Below are positions 17,549 to 26,165 of a stretch of DNA of 64,000 nt, in pieces. The stretch is from NCBI RefSeq assembly GCF_002338065.1, contig NZ_DDHJ01000010.1, positions 72,615 through 136,614 of the forward strand, given 5' to 3'. The stretch is from Pseudomonas sp. UBA1879 (GTDB lineage: Bacteria; Pseudomonadota; Gammaproteobacteria; Pseudomonadales; Pseudomonadaceae). The first letter of the stretch is position 1. Every line of letters starts with the position of its first letter. The position numbers and the translations under genes were made by a program. The notes beneath the pieces are model-generated. The model was not told the origin of the DNA and ran no database searches. It was given only the letters and a program-made list of their open reading frames with translations.

Positions 17549-18285
17549 CCGCAAGTGGCTATCGCATGTACAGCAAATCCTCCAAAGATTCCCAGTATGA
17601 GCTGATCGAGCGCTATGCCCCGTTGGTCAAGCGCATCGCCTACCACTTGCTGGCGCGTTTGCCGGCCAGCGTGCAGGTCGAAGATCTGATCCAGGCCGGC
17701 ATGATTGGCTTGCTCGAAGTCTCCACCAAATACGACTCCACCAAAGGTGCGAGTTTCGAGACGTACGCGGGCATTCGTATTCGCGGCGCGATGCTTGACG
17801 AAGTGCGCAAGGGCGACTGGGCACCGCGCTCGGTCCACCGCAACACGCGCATGGTCAGTGACGCAATCCGCGCAATCGAAGCAAAAACCGGTCGCGACGC
17901 TAAAGATCATGAAGTTGCTGCCGAACTTCAATTGAGTCTCGATGATTACTACGGGATTCTGAACGATACCTTGGGCAGCCGCCTGTTCAGCTTCGACGAC
18001 CTGTTGCAGGACGGCGAGCACGAAGGGCTGCACGAGGACGGCGCGAGCCAGTCGCTCGAACCGTCACGTGATCTGGAAGACGAGCGCTTCCAGAGCGCAC
18101 TGGCGGACGCCATTGCCAACCTGCCCGAGCGTGAACGCCTGGTGCTGGCGCTGTACTACGACGAAGAGCTGAACCTCAAAGAGATCGGGGAGGTCTTGGG
18201 GGTCAGCGAATCCCGTGTCAGCCAGCTGCACAGCCAGTGCGCCGCACGTCTGCGGGGTCGGTTGGGCGAATGGCGCGCGCGTTGA
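17545..18285 (+). CDS. fliA: Flagellar sigma factor FliA (sigma-28)
   Basis: 246 residues with sigma region 2 (YAPLVKRIAYHLLARLP, DLIQAGMIGLLE, FETYAGIRIRGAMLDEVRKGDW), region 3 and region 4 (LPERERLVLALYYDEELNLKEIGEVLGVSESRVSQLHSQ). It transcribes late genes such as flagellin and chemoreceptors once FlgM is exported. It overlaps fleN by four bases and is followed by a terminator. Confidence 0.96.
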   Translation: MTASGYRMYSKSSKDSQYELIERYAPLVKRIAYHLLARLPASVQVEDLIQAGMIGLLEVSTKYDSTKGASFETYAGIRIRGAMLDEVRKGDWAPRSVHRNTRMVSDAIRAIEAKTGRDAKDHEVAAELQLSLDDYYGILNDTLGSRLFSFDDLLQDGEHEGLHEDGASQSLEPSRDLEDERFQSALADAIANLPERERLVLALYYDEELNLKEIGEVLGVSESRVSQLHSQCAARLRGRLGEWRAR

Positions 18286-18292
18286 CGCATTG

Positions 18293-18330
18293 ACGCAGGC
18301 CTCTCTTTTCACAAAGATGCCTGCGTTTTT
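18293..18330 (+). terminator. Rho-independent terminator after fliA
   Basis: Stem ACGCAGGC (18293-18300) pairs with GCCTGCGT (18319-18326) and is followed by a T run. It ends the flhA-fliA transcript, so cheY probably has its own promoter in 18331-18530; I could not recognise a convincing one. Confidence 0.8.
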
Positions 18331-18540
18331 GAGTGCAAGGCCGGCTGTGCAAGCGTTGTGTGGGAAGCAAAAGGGACAAGGCAGGCGCCGCTCGGACCAG
18401 GTCTTAGGACGTTGCCGCGACGCTCATCAGGTTCTTCGAAAGGCCCCCTCGTTTTCGTATGACCGGTGGAGCGATGTTACCGGTATTGATTGAACGCGCG
18501 TCCAGGCACTGGGCGCGTTAAAGACTGCTTGGAGGTCGAA

Positions 18541-18927
18541 TTGGACAAGAACATGAAAATCCTCATCGTTGATGACTTTTCAACGATGCGGCGGATCATA
18601 AAAAACCTGTTGCGTGACCTTGGGTTCACCAACACGGCCGAAGCAGATGACGGTACCACCGCGTTACCGATGCTGCAGAGCGGTGCTTTTGACTTTCTGG
18701 TGACCGACTGGAACATGCCTGGCATGTCCGGCATCGACCTGCTGCGTCAGGTCCGCGCCGACGAACGCCTGCGCCACCTGCCGGTGTTGATGGTCACGGC
18801 CGAAGCCAAGCGCGAGCAGATCATCGAAGCCGCTCAGGCCGGTGTGAATGGCTATGTGGTCAAGCCTTTTACGGCCCAGGTGCTCAAAGAAAAGATCGAG
18901 AAGATATTCGAGCGCGTCAATAGCTGA
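18541..18927 (+). CDS. cheY: Chemotaxis response regulator CheY
   Basis: A single receiver domain that carries the signal from CheA to FliM. Key residues are D11/D12, phospho-acceptor D56 (TDWNMPGM), the TAEAK segment and the VVKPF lysine. The start is chosen by the ribosome-binding site: GGAGG at 18531-18535 lies five bases before TTG 18541 (128 residues, MDKNMKILIVDD). The customary ATG at 18553 (124 residues, D52) would be 17 bases away with no Shine-Dalgarno of its own. cheZ follows closely. Confidence 0.93.
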   Translation: MDKNMKILIVDDFSTMRRIIKNLLRDLGFTNTAEADDGTTALPMLQSGAFDFLVTDWNMPGMSGIDLLRQVRADERLRHLPVLMVTAEAKREQIIEAAQAGVNGYVVKPFTAQVLKEKIEKIFERVNS

Positions 18928-18946
18928 TGTCCGCTGCGAGGGCGCT

Positions 18947-19735
18947 ATGGATTCCAAAGATTCGACAATGGGTGACTTCGAGTCGACCCTGAAGAAACAC
19001 GCACAAGAACTGGTCGCCAGCCTCGAAAAAGGCAAATTCGGCGACGCCGTGCAACTCATCCATGAGCTTAACCAGACCCGGGACCGCGGCCTGTATCAGG
19101 AAGTGGGCAAGCTGACGCGCGAGCTGCACAGTGCAATCGTCAATTTCCAGATTGACCCGCACATGCCGCAAGCCGAAGAAGTGTCTCAGATCACTGACGC
19201 CACCGAACGCCTGTCGTACGTTGTGCGCCTGACAGAAGGCGCGGCTAACCGCACGATGGACCTGGTGGAGCAGAGCACGCCGCTGATGAATGGCCTGAGC
19301 GCCGACGCCAAGGCGTTGAGCGCCGATTGGGGTCGCTTCATGCGCCGGGAAATCGGTGCCGAAGAATTCCGTGATCTGGCCCGCCGCGTCGAGGGCTTTC
19401 TGGCCCGCAGCGAGACCGAAACCCATGAGGTCGCCAGCCACCTGAACGACATTTTGCTGGCGCAGGACTACCAGGACCTGACCGGCCAGGTGATCAAGCG
19501 TGTGACCACGCTGGTGACCGAAGTCGAGAGCAATCTGCTCAAGTTGGTGCTGATGGCCAGCCAGGTCGATCGCTTTGCCGGCATCGAACACGACCAGGAA
19601 GTGTTCCGTAAGCAAAAAGAACAGGAAAAACTTCATTCCAAGGGTGAAGGTCCGCAGATTCATGCCGATAAACGTGAAGACGTCGTATCCGGTCAGGATG
19701 ATGTAGACGATCTGCTATCCAGCCTCGGGTTCTGA
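18947..19735 (+). CDS. cheZ: CheY-P phosphatase CheZ
   Basis: 262 residues, mostly a long helical hairpin. The catalytic glutamine lies in LAQDYQDLTGQVIKR. The C-terminal CheY-binding peptide is DDVDDLLSSLGF, close to the E. coli form. The start is ATG 18947, with GAGGG upstream; the open frame begins earlier, inside cheY. Confidence 0.94.
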   Translation: MDSKDSTMGDFESTLKKHAQELVASLEKGKFGDAVQLIHELNQTRDRGLYQEVGKLTRELHSAIVNFQIDPHMPQAEEVSQITDATERLSYVVRLTEGAANRTMDLVEQSTPLMNGLSADAKALSADWGRFMRREIGAEEFRDLARRVEGFLARSETETHEVASHLNDILLAQDYQDLTGQVIKRVTTLVTEVESNLLKLVLMASQVDRFAGIEHDQEVFRKQKEQEKLHSKGEGPQIHADKREDVVSGQDDVDDLLSSLGF

Positions 19736-19864
19736 CTTCCAGATCCAGGGTTCTATGTGAAAGTAGCTGTGGGCTTGCGCGCCAATGTCTCGACGAAGGC
19801 AATGTGCGCAGGCCAATGACGCAGCTCCTGGATCGGTTGACGGTTAATTTTAGGAGCACCCCCG

Positions 19865-22186
19865 ATGAGCTTCGGCGCCGATGAAGAGATCCTTCAGGAT
19901 TTTCTGGTAGAGGCCGGCGAGATTCTGGAGCAACTGTCCGAGCAGTTGGTCGAGCTGGAAAGCCGGCCGGACGATGCGGACCTGCTCAATGCAATTTTTC
20001 GCGGTTTTCACACTGTAAAAGGGGGCGCCGGCTTCCTCCAGCTCAATGAGCTGGTTGAATGCTGCCACATCGCCGAAAACGTGTTCGACATCCTGCGCAA
20101 AGGTGAGCGCCGGGTCGACGCAGAACTCATGGATGTCGTGCTCGAAGCACTGGACACCGTCAACAGCATGTTCGGTCAGGTCCGCGAACGCTCGGACATC
20201 ACGCCCGCCACGCCTGAGCTGCTGGCCGCGCTGTCGCGTCTGGCCGAGCCTGCGTCTGCAGACGAAATTGCCGCAGCGCCGGCGCCCGAAGTGGAAGAGG
20301 TGGCCGAAGCGCCGTCCGACGACATCACCGATCAGGAATTCGAGCAACTGCTGGACTCGCTCAACGCGGTGAAAGCCGAGGCGGCGGGCCTGCCTGCGCC
20401 GGCCCCGACCGCGTCCGTGTCAGCCTCTGCTCCCGCACAACCGGCCCCAGCGGCGGACGCGGCCAGCGATGAAATCACCGACGCTGAATTCGAATCCCTG
20501 CTCGATCAACTGCATGGCAAGGGCCAATTCGCTGTCGACGCCGTTGCGCCGTCCGCAGCGCCTGCCGCCTCTGTCAGTGCGCCTGCGGCCTCGGCGAGTG
20601 CGCCCGCCGCGCCGGCCAGCGACGAAATCACCGACGACGAATTCGAAGCGTTGCTCGATCAACTGCACGGCAAGGGTTCGTTCTCGCCAGATGCCAGCGC
20701 CGCGGTCGCCTCGGCCCCGCCTGTCGCGACGGACGCCAAGGCGCCGGCTTCGGACGAAATCACCGACAACGAATTCGAAGCGTTGCTCGACCAGCTGCAC
20801 GGCAAGGGCACCTTCTCGCCGGACGTTGCCGCTGCTGCAACGCCGGTCAAGAAAGCCGAACCGGCGAAGGTCGAGGCGCCGAAAACCGAGCCTGCCAAAC
20901 CGGCTGCTGCAGCTCCGGCTGCCGCACCTGCCAAAGCAGCCCCTGCGCCAGCCCCCGCCGCTGCGGCACCCGCGCGTGCGCCTGCGCCGGGAGCGGGTGA
21001 CAAGGCCCCGACCGAAGCGGAAACCACCGTGCGTGTCGATACCGCGCGGCTGGACGAAATCATGAACATGGTCGGCGAGTTGGTGCTGGTGCGTAACCGC
21101 CTGGTGCGCCTGGGCCTCAACAGCGGCGACGAAGCCATGTCCAAGGCCGTGTCCAATCTGGACGTGGTCACCGCTGACCTGCAGACCGCCGTGATGAAAA
21201 CGCGGATGCAGCCGATCAAGAAAGTCTTCGGCCGCTTCCCGCGACTGGTACGCGATCTGGCGCGTCAGCTGAAGAAAGAGATCAACCTTGAACTGGTGGG
21301 TGAAGAAACCGACCTGGACAAGAACCTGGTCGAGGCGCTGGCCGATCCGTTGGTCCACTTGGTGCGTAACGCGGTCGACCATGGCATCGAATCCCCGGAA
21401 GAGCGTGAAGCGTCGGGCAAGGCCCGCGGCGGTCGCGTGGTGCTGTCGGCTGAACAGGAAGGCGACCACATTCTGCTGTCGATCTCCGACGACGGCAAAG
21501 GCATGGACCCGGCGGTGCTGCGCGCCATCGCGGTCAAGCGTGGAGTCATGGACAAGGATGCCGCCGATCGCCTGAGCGACACCGATTGCTACAACCTGAT
21601 CTTCGCCCCGGGTTTCTCGACGAAGACCGAGATTTCCGACGTGTCGGGCCGTGGCGTGGGCATGGACGTGGTGAAAACCAAAATCGCCCAGCTCAACGGC
21701 ACCATCAACATCTACTCCACCAAGGGCCAGGGCTCGAAGATCGTCATCAAGGTGCCGTTGACCCTGGCGATCATGCCGACGCTGATGGTGATGCTGGGCA
21801 ACCAGGCGTTCGCCTTCCCGCTGGTCAACGTCAACGAGATCTTCCACCTGGACCTCTCGACCACCAACGTCGTCGACGGTCAGGAAGTGGTGATCGTGCG
21901 CGACAAAGCGTTGCCGCTGTTCTACCTCAAGCGCTGGCTGGTCAGTTCGGCAGCCCACGAGGAGCAACGCGAGGGCCATGTGGTGATCCTGTCGGTCGGC
22001 ACCCAGCGCATCGGCTTCGTGGTCGATCAGTTGGTGGGCCAGGAAGAAGTGGTCATCAAACCGCTGGGCAAGATGTTGCAAGGCACGCCAGGCATGTCGG
22101 GCGCCACCATCACCGGTGACGGCCGCATCGCGTTGATTCTTGACGTGCCGAGCATGCTCAAGCGTTACGCCGCGCGGCGTATTTGA
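19865..22186 (+). CDS. cheA: Chemotaxis histidine kinase CheA with four linker repeats
   Basis: 773 residues. P1 Hpt domain (about 1-125; phospho-histidine H49 in FRGFHTVKGGAGF), a long linker (about 130-385), then P3 dimerisation, P4 ATPase (HLVRNAVDHGIE, DDGKGMD, GRGVGMDVV) and P5 CheW-like domains (to 773). No clear P2 domain is present. The Ala/Pro-rich linker instead carries four copies of a 20-residue motif at about 151-170, 201-220, 252-271 and 296-315, consensus (D/S)DEITDxEFExLLDQLHGKG. The linker of Vibrio CheA proteins from clusters that also encode ParC and ParP holds the LID localisation segment, so these repeats may be the docking sites for the ParC/ParP proteins encoded here. 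Confidence 0.95.
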   Translation: MSFGADEEILQDFLVEAGEILEQLSEQLVELESRPDDADLLNAIFRGFHTVKGGAGFLQLNELVECCHIAENVFDILRKGERRVDAELMDVVLEALDTVNSMFGQVRERSDITPATPELLAALSRLAEPASADEIAAAPAPEVEEVAEAPSDDITDQEFEQLLDSLNAVKAEAAGLPAPAPTASVSASAPAQPAPAADAASDEITDAEFESLLDQLHGKGQFAVDAVAPSAAPAASVSAPAASASAPAAPASDEITDDEFEALLDQLHGKGSFSPDASAAVASAPPVATDAKAPASDEITDNEFEALLDQLHGKGTFSPDVAAAATPVKKAEPAKVEAPKTEPAKPAAAAPAAAPAKAAPAPAPAAAAPARAPAPGAGDKAPTEAETTVRVDTARLDEIMNMVGELVLVRNRLVRLGLNSGDEAMSKAVSNLDVVTADLQTAVMKTRMQPIKKVFGRFPRLVRDLARQLKKEINLELVGEETDLDKNLVEALADPLVHLVRNAVDHGIESPEEREASGKARGGRVVLSAEQEGDHILLSISDDGKGMDPAVLRAIAVKRGVMDKDAADRLSDTDCYNLIFAPGFSTKTEISDVSGRGVGMDVVKTKIAQLNGTINIYSTKGQGSKIVIKVPLTLAIMPTLMVMLGNQAFAFPLVNVNEIFHLDLSTTNVVDGQEVVIVRDKALPLFYLKRWLVSSAAHEEQREGHVVILSVGTQRIGFVVDQLVGQEEVVIKPLGKMLQGTPGMSGATITGDGRIALILDVPSMLKRYAARRI
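20315..20809 (+). repeat. Four coding repeats in the CheA linker
   Basis: DNA encoding the EFExLLDQLHGKG motif at 20315-20374, 20465-20524, 20618-20677 and 20750-20809. The last three are almost identical in protein sequence; the first is degenerate (DDITDQEFEQLLDSLNAVK). Spacers are low-complexity Ala/Pro/Ser. Confidence 0.85.
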
Positions 22187-22259
22187 TGCCGGTTTACGCC
22201 CTGAGGCAATGAGCTTGCTTACGAGCAGGCTCGGGTGTCGCAGAGCGCCGGTAGTGCAT

Positions 22260-22350
22260 CTGTGGGAGTGAGCTTGCTCACGAAAGCTTCACCCGTCACT
22301 GATGTGCAGTGGCCGTGAGACCGCCTTCGAGAGCAAGCTCACTCCCACAG
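22260..22350. repeat. REP pair between cheA and cheB
   Basis: Left arm tgtgggagtgagcttgctc and right arm gagcaagctcactcccaca face each other. A decayed relative (atgagcttgcttacgagcagg) lies just upstream near 22208. It is the same family as at 36370 and 53568. Confidence 0.85.
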
Positions 22351-22439
22351 AAGTTAGTCGCAAGTCGAATCATCGATTTGTCGAGTGTTCGCTGGAAAGC
22401 CGACCATGGTTCTGGCCGGTTTTTCCGAATGGAGTGTTT

Positions 22440-23585
22440 ATGGCAGTCAAGGTTCTGGTGGTAGACGATTCCGGCTTTTTCCGCCGGCGCGTCTCGGAAA
22501 TTCTTTCCTCTGACACAACGATTCAAGTGGTCGGCACCGCCACCAACGGCAAGGAAGCGATCGAGCAGGCCCTGGCGCTCAAGCCTGATGTGATCACCAT
22601 GGACTACGAAATGCCGATGATGGATGGCATTACCGCCGTGCGTCACATCATGCAACGTTGTCCGACCCCGGTACTGATGTTTTCCTCGCTGACCCACGAA
22701 GGCGCCCGGGTGACCCTGGACGCGCTGGATGCCGGTGCCGTCGACTACCTGCCGAAGAACTTCGAAGACATCTCGCGCAACCCCGAGAAGGTCAAACAGA
22801 TGCTGTGTGAAAAGGTGCATACCATTTCCCGCAGCAACCGTCGTTTCAGCGGTTACAGCAGTGCCCCGGTGAGTTCGTCGCCTGCACCGGCAACCCCGGC
22901 GCCAGGCACGGGTTCTTTGCGCAGCCCTGCACCGACCCCCGGCGCGACCCGCCCAGCACCCGCTGCGGCGCCCACCCGAGCGCCTGCCGCTCACGCGCCG
23001 ACGTCCCCCGCGCCCAAGCGCAAGGCCTACAAACTGGTGGCCATCGGTACGTCCACTGGCGGCCCGGTGGCGCTGCAACGGGTGCTGACCCAACTGCCAG
23101 CCAATTTCCCGGCGCCCATCGTGCTGATCCAGCACATGCCTGCGGCCTTCACCAAAGCCTTCGCCGAGCGCCTGGACAAACTGTGCGGCATCAGCGTCAA
23201 GGAAGCCGAGGACGGCGATATGCTGCGCCCCGGACTCGCGCTGCTGGCCCCTGGTGGCAAGCAGATGATGGTTGACGGTCGTGGCGCGGTGAAGATTCTG
23301 CCGGGCGACGAGCGCTTGAATTACAAGCCCTGCGTCGATATCACCTTCGGTTCGGCAGCCAAGTCCTACGGCGACAAAGTGCTGGCGGTGGTGTTGACCG
23401 GCATGGGCGCCGATGGCCGCGAAGGCGCGCGCCTGCTGAAGCAGGGCGGCAGCCACATCTGGGCCCAGGACGAAGCCAGCTGCGTGATCTACGGCATGCC
23501 GATGGCCATCGTCAAAGCCGGGTTGGCGGACGCGGTTTATGGGCTGGATGACATTGGGCGTCACTTGGTCGAGGCGTGCCTCTGA
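22440..23585 (+). CDS. cheB: Chemoreceptor glutamate methylesterase CheB
   Basis: 381 residues: receiver domain (about 1-120, D55 in TMDYEMPMMDG), a Pro/Ala-rich linker (about 140-190) and the methylesterase domain (about 195-381) with the Ser of IGTSTGGP, the His of LIQHMP and the Asp of TGMGADGREG. CheB removes methyl groups from receptors for adaptation. ATG 22440 has GGAG upstream; the frame is open further upstream only through the REP. The stop overlaps the motC start. Confidence 0.95.
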   Translation: MAVKVLVVDDSGFFRRRVSEILSSDTTIQVVGTATNGKEAIEQALALKPDVITMDYEMPMMDGITAVRHIMQRCPTPVLMFSSLTHEGARVTLDALDAGAVDYLPKNFEDISRNPEKVKQMLCEKVHTISRSNRRFSGYSSAPVSSSPAPATPAPGTGSLRSPAPTPGATRPAPAAAPTRAPAAHAPTSPAPKRKAYKLVAIGTSTGGPVALQRVLTQLPANFPAPIVLIQHMPAAFTKAFAERLDKLCGISVKEAEDGDMLRPGLALLAPGGKQMMVDGRGAVKILPGDERLNYKPCVDITFGSAAKSYGDKVLAVVLTGMGADGREGARLLKQGGSHIWAQDEASCVIYGMPMAIVKAGLADAVYGLDDIGRHLVEACL

Positions 23586-24325
23586 TGGATGTGTTGACGC
23601 TCATAGGGATCATTCTGGCGTTCGTCGCGATCATTGGCGGCAATTTTCTCGAAGGCGGCCATCTCAGTGCGCTGATCAACGGACCGGCGGCGCTGATCGT
23701 CCTCGGCGGTACGCTGGCAGCCTGCCTGTTGCAGACGCCGATGACCGCGTTCAAACGGGCCATCCAGATCTTCATCTGGATTCTGTTTCCGCCGCGCATC
23801 GACCTTGCCGGCGGCATCGACCGCGTCGTCTCGTGGAGCCTCACTGCACGCAAGGAAGGCCTGCTGGGCCTGGAAACCGTGGCGGACACCGAGCCTGACG
23901 CCTATTCGCGCAAGGGCCTGCAACTATTGGTGGACGGGGTTGAACCCGAAGCCATTCGCAGCATTCTGGAAGTGGATTTTCTGACCCAGGAAAGCCGTGA
24001 CATTCAGGCCGCGAAGGTGTTTGAAAGCATGGGCGGCTACGCGCCGACCGTGGGCATCATCGGCGCGGTCATGGGCCTGATCCATGTGATGGGCAACCTG
24101 GCTGATCCGAATCAGCTGGGCAGCGGCATCGCTGTGGCCTTCGTTGCGACCATTTACGGCGTGGCGTCGGCCAACCTGATTCTTCTGCCCGTTGCCAACA
24201 AGCTCAAGGCGGTTGCCATTCGCCAGTCGCGCTATCGCGAAATGCTGCTCGAAGGCTTGCTGTCGATCGCCGAAGGCGAGAATCCACGCTCGATTGAACT
24301 GAAGCTGCAAGGCTTCATGGAGTGA
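23585..24325 (+). CDS. motC: Flagellar stator protein MotC (MotA family)
   Basis: 246 residues with four membrane helices and the cytoplasmic loop typical of MotA/ExbB proton channels. The C-terminal segment GGYAPTVGIIGAVMGLIHVMGNL is characteristic. It is paired with motD and encoded in the che cluster, as is the MotCD stator that supports swarming in P. aeruginosa. The ATG overlaps the cheB stop. Confidence 0.94.
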   Translation: MDVLTLIGIILAFVAIIGGNFLEGGHLSALINGPAALIVLGGTLAACLLQTPMTAFKRAIQIFIWILFPPRIDLAGGIDRVVSWSLTARKEGLLGLETVADTEPDAYSRKGLQLLVDGVEPEAIRSILEVDFLTQESRDIQAAKVFESMGGYAPTVGIIGAVMGLIHVMGNLADPNQLGSGIAVAFVATIYGVASANLILLPVANKLKAVAIRQSRYREMLLEGLLSIAEGENPRSIELKLQGFME

Positions 24326-24332
24326 TGGACTG

Positions 24333-25217
24333 ATGGCCCGTCGACGTCGCCACCACGAAGAACATGAAAATCACGAACGCTGGCTGGTGTCCTACGCGGA
24401 CTTCATCACCTTGCTGTTCGCGTTCTTCGTGGTCATGTATTCGATCTCGTCGCTGAACGAAGGCAAGTACAAAGTACTGTCCGAAGCACTGGTGGGGGTG
24501 TTCAACGAAGCGGAACGGAGTGTCAAGCCGATCCCCATCGGTGAGCAAAAGCCCCAGACCGTGCGCCCGGCCGACCCGCTGGTGCAAGACAGTGAGCAGA
24601 CGGACGCGGCGCTGGGGCAGGGCGCTCAAGACCCGCTCAAGTCGATTGCCGATGACGTCAATGCGGCGTTTGGCGACCTGATCGCCTCCAATCAAATGAC
24701 CGTGCGCGGCAACGAGCTGTGGATCGAGATCGAACTCAATTCCAGCCTGCTGTTCGGCAGCGGTGATGCCTTGCCCAGCAACCAGGCCTTCGACCTGATC
24801 GACAAAGTGGCGAAGATCATCAAGCCGTTCGACAACCCGATCCACGTCGAGGGCTTCACCGACAACCAGCCCATCAACTCGTCGCAGTACCCGAGCAACT
24901 GGGAGCTGTCGTCGGCCCGCGCCTCGAGCATCGTGCGCATGCTGGCCATGGACGGCATCAACCCGGTGCGCATGGCGTCGGTGGGATACGGTGAATTTCA
25001 GCCGCTCACCTCCAATGCCACCGCAGACGGGCGCGCCCGCAACCGCCGCGTGGTGCTGGTGATCTCGCGCAATCTTGACGTGCGGCGCAGTTTGACCGGT
25101 TCCGGCACCGCCGCCAATGCAAAGCCCGATGCTGCGTTGCGCCGTGCTGGCACACAAAATGCACCGGCTCCAGCCAAACCGCCGCAAGGCGTCAAATCTT
25201 CGTCACCTGCCCCTTAA
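24333..25217 (+). CDS. motD: Flagellar stator protein MotD (MotB family)
   Basis: 294 residues. A basic N-terminus (MARRRRHHEEHENHE) precedes one membrane helix (SYADFITLLFAFFVVMYSISS) whose aspartate is the proton site. A linker and the OmpA-like peptidoglycan-binding domain follow (about 165-250; HVEGFTDNQP, NWELSSARASSIVRML, NRRVVLVISR). The Pro/Ala tail is disordered. It lies 7 bp after motC. Confidence 0.94.
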   Translation: MARRRRHHEEHENHERWLVSYADFITLLFAFFVVMYSISSLNEGKYKVLSEALVGVFNEAERSVKPIPIGEQKPQTVRPADPLVQDSEQTDAALGQGAQDPLKSIADDVNAAFGDLIASNQMTVRGNELWIEIELNSSLLFGSGDALPSNQAFDLIDKVAKIIKPFDNPIHVEGFTDNQPINSSQYPSNWELSSARASSIVRMLAMDGINPVRMASVGYGEFQPLTSNATADGRARNRRVVLVISRNLDVRRSLTGSGTAANAKPDAALRRAGTQNAPAPAKPPQGVKSSSPAP

Positions 25218-25262
25218 ATCGGTCTCGGTCATGCGTGTGATGGCTGGGGGGAATGCGAACAC

Positions 25263-26051
25263 ATGAGAGTCTGGGCAGTAGCCAATCAGAAAGGCGGGGT
25301 CGGCAAGACCACCACCTCCATCGCTTTAGCCGGTTTGCTGGCCGAGGCGGGCAAGCGCGTGGTCGTCGTCGATCTGGACCCCCATGGCTCGATGACCAGT
25401 TATTTCGGGCACGACCCTGATGCGCTGGAACACAGCTGCTTCGACTTGTTCCTGCACAAGGGCGCGGTGCCTGACGGTCTGCCCGGGCAGCTGCTGTTGC
25501 CCACCAGCGATCAGCGCATCTCTTTGCTGCCGTCGAGCACCGCGCTGGCCACCCTCGAACGTCAGTCGCCGGGGCAAAGCGGTCTCGGGCTGGTGATTGC
25601 CAAAAGCCTGGCGCAGCTGTGGCAGGACTTCGATTACGCAATCATCGACAGTCCGCCGCTGCTGGGCGTGCTGATGGTCAACGCGTTGGCCGCGAGTCAG
25701 CAACTGGCGATCCCGGTGCAGACCGAGTTTCTGGCGGTCAAGGGCCTGGAACGCATGGTCAACACGCTGGCAATGATCAACCGCTCGCGCAAGGTGCCAT
25801 TGCCGTACACCATCGTTCCGACCCTGTTCGACCGTCGCACCCAGGCGTCGATGGGCACCCTCAAACTGCTGCGCGACAGCTACCCCGAACACGTCTGGAA
25901 AGCCTACATTCCGGTGGATACCCGATTGCGCGACGCCAGCCGGGCCGGCGTGACGCCCTCGCAGTTCGACAACAAGAGCCGGGGCGTGCTGGCGTACCGC
26001 ACGCTGCTCAAACACCTGCTCACCGAACAGCTCGTCGGACAGGTGGCCTGA
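25263..26051 (+). CDS. ParA-type chemotaxis array positioning ATPase (ParC-like)
   Basis: 262 residues with a deviant Walker A motif (KGGVGKTT), VVVVDLDPHGS and YAIIDSPPLLG. Chromosomal ParA relatives inside polar chemotaxis operons (ParC in Vibrio) place chemotaxis arrays at the pole. The gene lies between motD and the CheW-domain gene, and no parB or parS-like gene is adjacent, which argues against a plasmid-partition role. Confidence 0.88.
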   Translation: MRVWAVANQKGGVGKTTTSIALAGLLAEAGKRVVVVDLDPHGSMTSYFGHDPDALEHSCFDLFLHKGAVPDGLPGQLLLPTSDQRISLLPSSTALATLERQSPGQSGLGLVIAKSLAQLWQDFDYAIIDSPPLLGVLMVNALAASQQLAIPVQTEFLAVKGLERMVNTLAMINRSRKVPLPYTIVPTLFDRRTQASMGTLKLLRDSYPEHVWKAYIPVDTRLRDASRAGVTPSQFDNKSRGVLAYRTLLKHLLTEQLVGQVA

Positions 26052-26165
26052 GATGTCCGCTGATCGTTTATTCACACGCCTTGCGCCTGCGCGCTCAAGT
26101 CGGCCTGCGGTGCAGCCGATAAAAAAGACAGGCGGTAATCGCATCACTTATTTTCGGGCTCCTGT

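Noticed and set aside
20420..22081. 553-residue reverse ORF opposite cheA
   Set aside because: Shadow of cheA; the apparent repeats in it are the complement of the CheA linker repeats.
25263..26051. ParA-type gene as evidence of a plasmid or integrative element
   Set aside because: It lies in the che operon with no parB, integrase or attachment site; the chemotaxis-array positioning role explains it.
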